From Thermomonospora echinospora (GTDB lineage Bacteria > Actinomycetota > Actinomycetes > Streptosporangiales > Streptosporangiaceae): a stretch of 64,000 bases of DNA. Both the position numbers and the translations under genes were made by a program. The DNA lies in contig NZ_FNVO01000001.1 in assembly GCF_900108175.1 (NCBI RefSeq), forward strand, positions 161,662 to 225,661, written 5' to 3'. Position 1 is the first letter of the stretch. Every line of letters begins with the position of its first letter. This document shows positions 49,176 through 56,407 of the stretch, one piece after another. Under the pieces are notes generated by a model that saw only the letters and a program-made list of their open reading frames with translations, was not told the DNA's origin and ran no database searches.

Positions 49176-49874
49176 GTGGCACCGGACAAGCTGACGCGGG
49201 AAACGGTCGTGGCGCGGGCGCTGGAGCTCGCCGACGCCGAGGGGATCGAGGCCGTCACCATCCGGCGGCTGGCCCAGGAGCTGGGCGTCACCCCGATGGC
49301 GCTCTACTGGCACTTCAAGAACAAGGAGGAGCTGCTCATCGGCATCCTCGACGCGGTCTTCGGGCAGCTGATCGCCGCGCCGGCCGTCGGCGAGCCCTGG
49401 CAGCGGCGGCTGCGCATCGTCCTGGCCGCGCTGGTCGGGGTGCTGCGGCGGCACCGCTGGGTGCCCTCGATCCACCAGGCGGTGTCCAAGCAGCGTTCGG
49501 AGAGCTTCCAGCGCGCCACCGACTACGCGCTGGGCCTGCTGGCCGAGGCCGGGTATCCGCCCCAGCGCGCCTACCAGGTCGCCTCGTACCTGCTCAACGG
49601 CGCGACCGCACTGGTGGCCAATGACCCGACCGGACCCCCGGGGCTCTCGGAGCAGGACGCCGGCCAGTGGCGGCGCACGCACCGGCTGGAACTGGAGTCG
49701 CTGCCGCCCGGCGAGTTCCCCTGCCTGGTGGAGTACGGGCGGACGCTGGTCGAGGAGCCGGACGTGGAGGGCTACTACGCCTTCGGCGTCGACCTGCTGA
49801 TGGCCGCCGTGGAGACGATGGCCCCTGCCGGCCAGGGGCCGGCCGCCCCGGCGCCCCCCGGCTCGGGGGGCTGA
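49176..49874 (+). CDS. TetR-family repressor (TetR_C class)
   Basis: 232 aa from GTG 49176 with no ribosome binding site, so probably leaderless. N-terminal HTH: ALELADAEGIEAVTIRRLAQELGVTPMALYWHFKNKEELL. The helical ligand domain is of the TetR_C type (HRWVPSIHQAVSKQRSE; LNGATALVAND; FGVDLLMAAVETM). Local repressor of the divergent MFS exporter, judged from the shared operators. Confidence 0.94.
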   Translation: MAPDKLTRETVVARALELADAEGIEAVTIRRLAQELGVTPMALYWHFKNKEELLIGILDAVFGQLIAAPAVGEPWQRRLRIVLAALVGVLRRHRWVPSIHQAVSKQRSESFQRATDYALGLLAEAGYPPQRAYQVASYLLNGATALVANDPTGPPGLSEQDAGQWRRTHRLELESLPPGEFPCLVEYGRTLVEEPDVEGYYAFGVDLLMAAVETMAPAGQGPAAPAPPGSGG

Positions 49875-50003
49875 GGGCCGGGCGCCCATCGGCACGGGAC
49901 CGTTCGGGCCGGTGTCATCCTTTCGTGCGCCCTTTCGTGCGCAATCGTTCGCACGCCGCCGCACCGACGGTGTCCGGTGGGCGTCCACCGTTCGGAGCGA
50001 TGG

Positions 50004-50030
50004 CGCGGCGGGACGGGGCGTCCCGCCGCG
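50004..50030. terminator. Bidirectional terminator between tetR and allG
   Basis: CGCGGCGGGAC (50004-50014) and GTCCCGCCGCG (50020-50030), a perfect 11-bp stem with a 5-nt loop, in the convergent gap. An 11-nt direct duplication CTTTCGTGCGC lies just upstream (49920-49942). Confidence 0.7.
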
Positions 50031-50036
50031 GACGAG

Positions 50037-51446
50037 TCAGCGGGCCTGCGTGGCCAGGGCGTGCAGCGCCGCGGTGAACACCTGCGCCGGGGGTTCCACC
50101 AGCCCGGCGCCGACCTGGCCGGTACCGGCCACCCGGCCCGCCATCCCGGTGTTGATCACCGGCAGGATCCCGGTACGTACCACCCGGGTCACGTCCACGC
50201 CCGTCGGGGTGCCGCGGAACGACAGGATCGGCACCTGGAACACCGGATGCTCGGCCAGCGTGATCTCCCGCATCCGCCGGGTGGCGGCCAGCGCGTCCGG
50301 CACCTCGCCGCCCACGAACCGCACGATCGCCGGCGCCGCCGCCATCGCGAACCCGCCCAGCCCGGCGGTCTCCATGATCGTCGAGTCGCCGATGTCGGGA
50401 TTGGCGTCGGCCGGCCCGTAGGAGCCCAGGTAGAGGCCGTCCGGAGTGCCCGCCGGGCCGGTGAACCAGCGGTCGCCGGTGCCCGACACCTGGATCCCGA
50501 AGTCGGTGCCGTTGCGCGCCATCGCCACCACCAGGCTGGAGCCGGGCACCCCGCGCGCCGCGTCCGCGCTCACCTTGGCCGCCGCCATCGCCAGGTTCAG
50601 GTAGAAGTGGTCGTTGCCGTGCACGAACCGCAGCACCTCGGCCAGCCGGTCCGGCGGCGCGCCGGCCAGCACGATGTCGCCCGCCAGCTCCCGCACCAGC
50701 AGCGAGGTCGCCGCCCGGTTGCGGTTGTGCAGCTCGTCGCCCATCTGCAAGGCCTGCGCCGTGATCGCGGTGAGGTCCACCGGGCCGTGCCGGCGCACGG
50801 CGTCCCGCAGCACCGGTCCGAGCACCGCGCCCATCCAGCGCAGCCGCTCGATCACCTCCGGGCCGTACGCCCCGTACCGCAGCACCTTGCCCAGGCCCTC
50901 GTTGAGGGAGCAGTACGACCGGCGCGCCGCCCCGTTCTCGGTGTCCTCGATCACGAACATCCACATGGACGGGCTGACCACGCCCGCCATCGGCCCCACC
51001 GCGGCGTGGTGGTGGCAGGAGTCCAGCCGGGCCGTCCCGGCCGCCAGCGACCGCTCCGCCTCCTCGGGGGAGGCGGCCAGCCCCTCCAGCAGCATGGCGC
51101 CGATCAGCGCGCCACGCATCGGGCCGGACGCGCGGTCCCACTCCAGCGGCGGACCTGCGTGCAGGAACAGGCCGGGCTCCAGTCCCAGCACCTCACCGGC
51201 GGGCCGCACGTCCACCAGCCGCGGGCGGGCCGCCAGCATGCGCCCCACCGCCGTGGCGTTGGCGGTGGCGTGCCGGGGGTCGCCGAGCACCGCGTTCAGC
51301 GCGTCCACCGCCTCGGCGGGCGGCGGACGCCAGTCCACCGGCTGCACCGCGACGGCCTGCTGCTCCAGCGCCTCGGCCAGCGCGGGCGCGCCGACGGCCA
51401 CCACCCGCGGCTCGCGGCCCAGCAGCCCGCCCAGCCGCCCGTTCAT
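50037..51446 (-). CDS. allG: DUF1116 (YlbE/AllG) protein, proposed oxamate carbamoyltransferase subunit
   Basis: 469 aa from ATG 51446, which overlaps the stop of mini-ORF A; an in-frame GTG at 51557 is an alternative. DUF1116 features: NAVLGDPRHATANATAVGRM, DSCHHHAAVGPMAGVVSPSMWMFVIEDTENG, RRHGPVDLTAITAQALQMGDELHNRNRAAT, HPVFQVPILSFRGTPTGVDV. In E. coli fdrA, ylbE and ylbF (allF, allG, allH) have been linked to oxamic transcarbamylase in allantoin breakdown. Carbamate kinase (allK) is not in this window. Confidence 0.88.
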   Translation of the reverse strand: MNGRLGGLLGREPRVVAVGAPALAEALEQQAVAVQPVDWRPPPAEAVDALNAVLGDPRHATANATAVGRMLAARPRLVDVRPAGEVLGLEPGLFLHAGPPLEWDRASGPMRGALIGAMLLEGLAASPEEAERSLAAGTARLDSCHHHAAVGPMAGVVSPSMWMFVIEDTENGAARRSYCSLNEGLGKVLRYGAYGPEVIERLRWMGAVLGPVLRDAVRRHGPVDLTAITAQALQMGDELHNRNRAATSLLVRELAGDIVLAGAPPDRLAEVLRFVHGNDHFYLNLAMAAAKVSADAARGVPGSSLVVAMARNGTDFGIQVSGTGDRWFTGPAGTPDGLYLGSYGPADANPDIGDSTIMETAGLGGFAMAAAPAIVRFVGGEVPDALAATRRMREITLAEHPVFQVPILSFRGTPTGVDVTRVVRTGILPVINTGMAGRVAGTGQVGAGLVEPPAQVFTAALHALATQAR

Positions 51447-51550
51447 CGCGCCGCTCCACGCCGCGCCAGGCGCCCCCGCCGCGGTGCGGCGCCCGTTCCC
51501 GGCGCTCCGCCGCCCCCCGGTCCGGACGTCGTACGGCCGCCCGCGATCAT
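51443..51550 (-). CDS. Mini-ORF A between fdrA and allG
   Basis: 35 codons on the minus strand. The ATG (51550) overlaps the fdrA stop (ATGA) and the TGA (51445-51443) overlaps the allG ATG (ATGA). It begins MIAGGRTTSGP and is homologous to mini-ORFs B and C, which begin MNASSRTTPGP and MTARSRTASGP. GGAGCG near its end can serve as the allG ribosome binding site. The frame and overlaps are certain; a protein product is doubtful given its Gly/Arg composition. Confidence 0.4.
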   Translation of the reverse strand: MIAGGRTTSGPGGGGAPGTGAAPRRGRLARRGAAR

Positions 51551-52992
51551 CGCCCACCTCCGTTCCGGGCCAGGCCGGCCGCGTACCGGGCCGCGGCGGC
51601 GTTGGAGACGAACACGTCGGCCCCGGCGGCCCGCAGCGCGGCGGCCTGCCGGTCCCGGTCCTGTGGGTCGGCCGGCGTCCCGCACAGCGACACCACGATC
51701 CGCAGGTCGTCCCGGCGCTCCAGCGCCGACTCCACCGCCGGGGCCAGCAGCGCGGCCGGATCCGGCTCGGCCCCGTACCCCAGCACCACGTCCAGCAGCA
51801 GCACCGCGCAGGCCGGGTCGGCGGCCTCGGCGGCCAGCCGTTCCAGCCGCAGCGTCGGATCGATCAGGGGATGGGCGCGGCCCCGGGTGTACCCGTCGTC
51901 GCCGAAGTCGATCAGCCGGTGGCCGCCGGAGCCGAATGCGGGCCCCAGTACCCGGCGGGCGACGAGGGCGGCCTCCGCACACAGCGTGCCGCCGGCGAAC
52001 AGCCCGCGCAGCGCACCCGGCCGCGGCCGCGCCGTGCGCCGGTCCGCCGGCCAGGACGGCCAGCGGGGCGCCGCGCGGCCGAGCGTGGTCAGCACCTCCT
52101 CGGTGGAGGCGGTCAGGTCCGCGGAGTCCTCGCCGAGCATCGCGAACCGCACCGGGGTGTCGAGCCTGCGGGCCGCCGAGTGCACCAGGTCGGCCACCCG
52201 GGGCGCGGGCGGCTTGGTCACCACGGCGATCAGCTCGGTGGCCGGGTCGGCGTCCAGGGCGGCCAGCGCGGCCAGCGTGGACCGCCCGCTCACCTCCGCC
52301 GACAGGTCACGGCCGCCGACCCCCAGCACGTGGCGCACCCCCACGCCGGCGGTGTCCAGCAGGCACATCATCTGCTGGGCGCCGGTGCCCGAGGCGGCCA
52401 CGAGGCTCACCGGGCCGGGCCGGACCGCGTTGGCGAACCCCAGCCCCACCCCGCCGATCACCGCCGTACCGCAGTCGGGCCCCATCACGATCAGGCCCCG
52501 CCGCCCGGCCGCCTCCTTGAGCGCCACCTCCTGGTGCAGCGGGACGTTGTCGCTGAACACCATGACGTTCAGCCCGGCCGTCAGCGCATCCATCGCCTCG
52601 ACGAACGCGTACCGGCCGGGCACCGACACCAGCGCCAGCCCGCCGGGCTCACCGAGCCGGCGGGCGGCCGCGCCGGCGGTCCGGGGCGGCTCGGTCTCCG
52701 CGATCCCCGGCGCGGCGGGCGCGGGGACCTCGGCCAGCAGCCCGTCCAGCGCTCGCCGGGCCCCGTCGACGGCGGCCTCGCCGACGCCCCGGATCGCCAC
52801 CACCAGGTCGTTGGGCCCCGCTCCGGCGGGCACCGCGAAGCCCTGCTGGGTCAGCAGGTCGAGGTTCAGCTCGGTGGCCATGGCGACCATCGCCGCCGTG
52901 ACCCCGTCACGCTCGGCCAGCGTCCGGCTCACCCGCATCAGGGTGACCGAATCGCGGTAGGCCCCGCTCCGGACCTCGACCCACGAGTTCAC
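51547..52992 (-). CDS. fdrA: FdrA (AllF), acyl-CoA-synthetase-like subunit of proposed oxamate carbamoyltransferase
   Basis: 481 aa from GTG 52992; GGAG lies 7 nt upstream. Two succinyl-CoA-synthetase-like regions: GLIVMGPDCGTAVIGGVGLGFAN ... VSLVAASGTGAQQMMCLLDTAGVGVRHVLGVGGRDLS (the core FdrA signature) and a C-terminal AVLLLDVVLGYGAEPDPA. The N-terminal region has ERDGVTAAMVAMATELNLDLL. FdrA with AllG and AllH is thought to release carbamoyl phosphate and oxamate from oxalurate. Encoded between AllH and AllG, separated by mini-ORFs. Confidence 0.9.
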   Translation of the reverse strand: MNSWVEVRSGAYRDSVTLMRVSRTLAERDGVTAAMVAMATELNLDLLTQQGFAVPAGAGPNDLVVAIRGVGEAAVDGARRALDGLLAEVPAPAAPGIAETEPPRTAGAAARRLGEPGGLALVSVPGRYAFVEAMDALTAGLNVMVFSDNVPLHQEVALKEAAGRRGLIVMGPDCGTAVIGGVGLGFANAVRPGPVSLVAASGTGAQQMMCLLDTAGVGVRHVLGVGGRDLSAEVSGRSTLAALAALDADPATELIAVVTKPPAPRVADLVHSAARRLDTPVRFAMLGEDSADLTASTEEVLTTLGRAAPRWPSWPADRRTARPRPGALRGLFAGGTLCAEAALVARRVLGPAFGSGGHRLIDFGDDGYTRGRAHPLIDPTLRLERLAAEAADPACAVLLLDVVLGYGAEPDPAALLAPAVESALERRDDLRIVVSLCGTPADPQDRDRQAAALRAAGADVFVSNAAAARYAAGLARNGGGR

Positions 52993-53117
52993 CGCATCAC
53001 TCCGCTCCGCATTCGGCGGCCTTGCAGGCACGCCGCCCTCCTTCGTCGCGTCGAGGGCGCCCGTTTCCGGCGCTGCCCCCTCCTCGGCCCGGGCGTCGTG
53101 CGGCTGCTCGCGTTCAT
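52989..53117 (-). CDS. Mini-ORF B between allH and fdrA
   Basis: 42 codons. ATG 53117 overlaps the stop of mini-ORF C (ATGA); TGA 52991-52989 overlaps the fdrA GTG (GTGA). Same length as mini-ORF C and alignable with it end to end (SRTTPGP/SRTASGP, AAC, RSG/RSE blocks). Many AGG, CGA and AAA codons, rare in this genome, argue against a selected protein. It holds the GGAG that likely serves fdrA. Confidence 0.4.
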   Translation of the reverse strand: MNASSRTTPGPRRGQRRKRAPSTRRRRAACLQGRRMRSGVMR

Positions 53118-53242
53118 CGCGGCGCTTCGCTCCGTGGTCCGCAGCCCGCTGCGCACGCCGCCCCTCTTTGTCGCGGTGAGGCGCTCGTCTCCGGCGCCTG
53201 GCCCATCCTCGGTCCGGAGGCCGTGCGGCTACGGGCGGTCAT
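53114..53242 (-). CDS. Mini-ORF C between allH and fdrA
   Basis: 42 codons beginning MTARSRTASGPRMGQ. ATG 53242 overlaps the allH stop (ATGA) and its TGA overlaps the ATG of mini-ORF B. With B it forms a tandem duplication of a 125-nt unit; mini-ORF A is a third, shorter copy 1.6 kb away. The chain makes every start from allH to allG overlap a stop codon. Confidence 0.4.
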   Translation of the reverse strand: MTARSRTASGPRMGQAPETSASPRQRGAACAAGCGPRSEAPR

Positions 53243-54231
53243 GCGGACGCCCTGTGGCCCTTCAACGCGGTGAGCGACAGGGTCAGCACCGCGCGGCAGC
53301 CGGCCAGCAGGCCGAAGGCCAGGTCGGCGCCCGAGGTGTGGCCGGCGGCCAGCAGCCGGCGCAGGGCCGGGGCGAGTGGTTCCAGCCCGGCGATCCCGCG
53401 CAGCACAGCGATGACCTCCGCGCTGGCCTGGCCGTCGGCGGCGCAGTGCAGCAGCGTGGCGGCCAGCGTGGTGGTGCGGGTCTCGGCGTCGGCAGTGACC
53501 GCGGCGCCCAGCCAGTCGGCCAGCCACAGCGCGGTGCGGCCGTGCTGCACCGAGCCGCCCAGCGCGCGCAGCGCGACCAGCAGCGCGGCCAGCACGTCGT
53601 CGCCGCTGGGGGTCAGGCCGGGACCCAGGCCCACGATGCGCTCGGCGGCCTCGACGGCACCGGCCAGATCGCCGTCGGCGCACCGGCCCGCCAGCAGGTG
53701 CGGGTCGGGGTGTCCGGCCAGCCCGAACCGAGCGTCGGCGAGGGCGGCCTCCAGCTCGCGCACCCCGTGAGTGAGCCGTGCCAGGGCCACCGGGCCCAGC
53801 GTCGGCGAGGGGTCCCACCAGCGGCGCACCCGCACGCGCAGCGCGCCGACCTCGACCAGGCCGTCGCCGGCCCAGGCCTCCTCGCCCTCGTGGATCGAGC
53901 GCAGCGGCCGGTCCCGGCTGCCGGCGGCGATGACCACCGAGTTTGGCAGCCGTACCGCGTCGCTGCACACCACGGCCAGCACCCGCGGCTCGGCGGCCGT
54001 GCGCATCTCCAGGTACAGGGCCGCGGGGAAGGCGGCGATGACCCGGCCCGGTGTCCGCGGCGGGTCGAGAAGGTCGCGCAGGCTCACACCGGCCGCACCG
54101 GGGATGTCCGGTCCTGCGGTCCGGGCGGCGCCCGGGATGACGGATGCGGCGGATCGCGCCGCGCCCGCTAGCGGGGGCCGGGGCCGCTGCCGGGTTGGCA
54201 GGGAGACCGGCTCGCGCATGACGGCAGTCAC
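53239..54231 (-). CDS. allH: DUF2877 (YlbF/AllH) protein, proposed oxamate carbamoyltransferase subunit
   Basis: 330 aa from GTG 54231 with GGAGG 5 nt upstream. The family signature is the late LGPGLTPSGDDVLAALLVALRALG (about residue 205), followed by an Ala-rich helical C-terminus and GHTSGADLAFGLLAG. The first 50 residues are Arg/Ala/Pro-rich and probably disordered. First gene of the minus-strand allH-(C-B)-fdrA-(A)-allG operon and divergent from pucR, its likely regulator. Confidence 0.87.
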   Translation of the reverse strand: MTAVMREPVSLPTRQRPRPPLAGAARSAASVIPGAARTAGPDIPGAAGVSLRDLLDPPRTPGRVIAAFPAALYLEMRTAAEPRVLAVVCSDAVRLPNSVVIAAGSRDRPLRSIHEGEEAWAGDGLVEVGALRVRVRRWWDPSPTLGPVALARLTHGVRELEAALADARFGLAGHPDPHLLAGRCADGDLAGAVEAAERIVGLGPGLTPSGDDVLAALLVALRALGGSVQHGRTALWLADWLGAAVTADAETRTTTLAATLLHCAADGQASAEVIAVLRGIAGLEPLAPALRRLLAAGHTSGADLAFGLLAGCRAVLTLSLTALKGHRASA

Positions 54232-54246
54232 AAGCCCTCCAGACGT

Positions 54247-54262
54247 CGTTTTCTGGGAAACG
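54247..54262. promoter_or_regulatory. Inverted repeat in the allH-pucR divergent region
   Basis: CGTTTTC-TGG-GAAACG, an imperfect palindrome immediately before TAGACT (54263-54268), a plausible pucR -10. Candidate PucR site controlling both directions; the 173-nt gap has no other clear element. Confidence 0.4.
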
Positions 54263-54404
54263 TAGACTCTGGCCTAGTCCGGACGTATGGAGAAACGTGC
54301 CAAGGATGGTTGTCAGGCTTCGTATTTCTTGTCAGGGTTGAGCGCGGACGAGTGCGGACCGGCCCCAACCGGGCATCCGCGTACACCGGCAGGAGACCCC
54401 TGAC

Positions 54405-56168
54405 ATGCTCCCCGACAAGCTCACCGACCGGTCCTACCCCACCGCCGATCCCGGTCCCCCTGCACTCCGGCTGGCCAGCACCGGCACGCTGACCTACGGG
54501 CTGTCGGTGGGGGAGGTGCTCGGCGTGTCCACCCTGACCGGGGCCCGCCTGATCGGCGGCCGGTCCGGGCTGGACCGCATCGTGCAGCGCCTCAACGTGA
54601 TGGAGGTGCCCGACATCCTGGCCTGGGTCAAGCCGCACGAACTGCTGCTGACCACCGGCTATCCGCTGCGCAACACCCCGCAGGCGCTGGACGACCTGGT
54701 CGCCGACCTCGACGCGCGCGGGCTGGCGGCGCTGGCCGTCAAGCTGGGCCGCTATCTGGACGGGCTGCCGCAGCGGATGATCGAGCAGGCCGACCGGCTG
54801 GGCTTCCCGCTCATCCTGCTGCCCAGCGACGTGGGGTTCGACGACATCCTCAACCAGGTGCTCACCGACATCCTCAACCGGCAGGCCGCGGTGCTGGCCC
54901 GCACCGAGGAGGTGCACCGGGCGCTGGTGCAGATCGTGCTGAGCGGGGGCGGGCTGCAGGAGGTCGTGGACGAGGTCGCCGCCCTGCTGGAGGTGGCCGT
55001 GGTCGCCATGGACGGGGAACGGCGGATGCTGGCCGGCTCCGGCCCCGACGAGCAGTTGCGGGCCATGCTGTCGTGGGACGGTCCCGCGGGCACCGTACAG
55101 GCCGGCGACCACCTGATGGTGCCGGTGTTGGCCGGCGGCTTCGACCACGGCCGCATCGTCGCCCACAGCCCCGGCGGCGGGCTACGCGAGACCGACGTGG
55201 TGGGCATCCTGGAGCGGGCCGCCACCGTGGTCGCGCTGCTGATCACCAAGCAGCAGGCGGTCGCCGCCGTGGAGAGCAAGTACCGCGCCGACTTCCTGCG
55301 CGACGTGCTGGTCGGGCGGGCCGGCGACGACGACCGGGTGATCGCGCACTGCGCCGGGTTCGGCTGGGACCTGGACCGCCCGATGGCCGTGCTGGTCGCC
55401 GAGCTCGACGGCCGGATCGGCGGCGAGCCGGACGGCCGGGGCCGCGGCGGGCGCGGCGGCGAGCCGGGCGGCGAGGCGCCCGCGCGCTCGCGTGGCACCG
55501 ACGAGCGGATGGTGCAGGAACGGCTCGCGGGCGCGTGGACGACGGTGGTGCGGCGGCACGACCGGCACGGCGCCGTGGCCAGCTTCGCCCACGAGGTGGT
55601 CGCCATAGTGGGCGCTCCGGGCGCTCCGGGCGCCGCGGGCGGGTCCGGAGCCCAGCCCGCGCCTGACCTGTCCGTGCTGGTCAAGGAGGCGGCGGCGGTG
55701 TTCGCCGAGCCGCACGGCCCGCGCCGCACCTTCTCCACCGGGATCAGCCGGACGGTGACCTCTCCGGCCGAGCTGCCCGAGGCCTACGAGCAGGCCGTCA
55801 AGGCGGTGCGGGTCGGCCGGCAGATGCACGGCGACGGGGCTCGCGCCCACTTCGACCAGCTGGGCGTCTACCGGCTGCTGAGCCTGGTCTCCGACCCGGC
55901 CGAGCTGCACGTGTTCGTACGGGAGACGCTCGGCGAGCTGGCCGACGACGACGAGCCCGAGGCGATGGACCTGCGCCGCACCCTGCAGGTGCTGCTGGAG
56001 ACCAACCTGAACGTGGCCGAGACCGCGCGCCGCCTGCACTTCCACTACAACACCCTGCGCTACCGCATCGGCAAGCTGGAACGGATGCTGGGCCCGTTCA
56101 CCGAGGACGCCCACCTGCGGCTGAATCTCACCCTGGCGCTACACGTGCTGCGGATGCGGGGGATCTAG
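54405..56168 (+). CDS. pucR: PucR-family transcriptional regulator
   Basis: 587 aa from ATG 54405 with AGGAGA upstream. N-terminal PucR ligand domain: LSVGEVLGVSTLTGARLIGGRSGLDRIVQRLNVMEVPDILAWV ... ELLLTTGYPL. The middle GGDEF-like/GAF region is interrupted by a Gly/Arg-rich linker (residues about 340-365). The C-terminal HTH_30 is LLETNLNVAETARRLHFHYNTLRYRIGKLERMLG. PucR activates purine breakdown genes in Bacillus; here it sits between allFGH-type and permease/hydroxylase genes. Confidence 0.92.
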   Translation: MLPDKLTDRSYPTADPGPPALRLASTGTLTYGLSVGEVLGVSTLTGARLIGGRSGLDRIVQRLNVMEVPDILAWVKPHELLLTTGYPLRNTPQALDDLVADLDARGLAALAVKLGRYLDGLPQRMIEQADRLGFPLILLPSDVGFDDILNQVLTDILNRQAAVLARTEEVHRALVQIVLSGGGLQEVVDEVAALLEVAVVAMDGERRMLAGSGPDEQLRAMLSWDGPAGTVQAGDHLMVPVLAGGFDHGRIVAHSPGGGLRETDVVGILERAATVVALLITKQQAVAAVESKYRADFLRDVLVGRAGDDDRVIAHCAGFGWDLDRPMAVLVAELDGRIGGEPDGRGRGGRGGEPGGEAPARSRGTDERMVQERLAGAWTTVVRRHDRHGAVASFAHEVVAIVGAPGAPGAAGGSGAQPAPDLSVLVKEAAAVFAEPHGPRRTFSTGISRTVTSPAELPEAYEQAVKAVRVGRQMHGDGARAHFDQLGVYRLLSLVSDPAELHVFVRETLGELADDDEPEAMDLRRTLQVLLETNLNVAETARRLHFHYNTLRYRIGKLERMLGPFTEDAHLRLNLTLALHVLRMRGI

Positions 56169-56269
56169 CCGGACCCCGCCGTTAACACGGATGTGATCTG
56201 GAGCACAGTGAGTGCACAATGACGACCGCCCTGTTTGGCAGATGTCGCCGATGATGCCCCCTGCGGTTC

Positions 56270-56292
56270 CGTCTATTTTCCCCGGATAGACG
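56270..56292 (+). promoter_or_regulatory. Perfect 7-bp inverted repeat upstream of the NCS2 permease
   Basis: CGTCTAT-N9-ATAGACG in the AT-richer part of the 239-nt gap after pucR. The candidate operator, possibly for PucR, lies about 115 nt before the permease ATG. A 10-nt direct repeat (CGGACGGCCG/TGGACGGCCG, 56321-56340) follows. Confidence 0.5.
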
Positions 56293-56407
56293 TCGCTGCG
56301 GCATTCTTCACGGGCGGCCACGGACGGCCGTGGACGGCCGTGGACGACATCGCGGCGGGTCGAGACCGGAGGACACCGGGCCCACCGCCGATACCGAGGG
56401 AGCGGGA

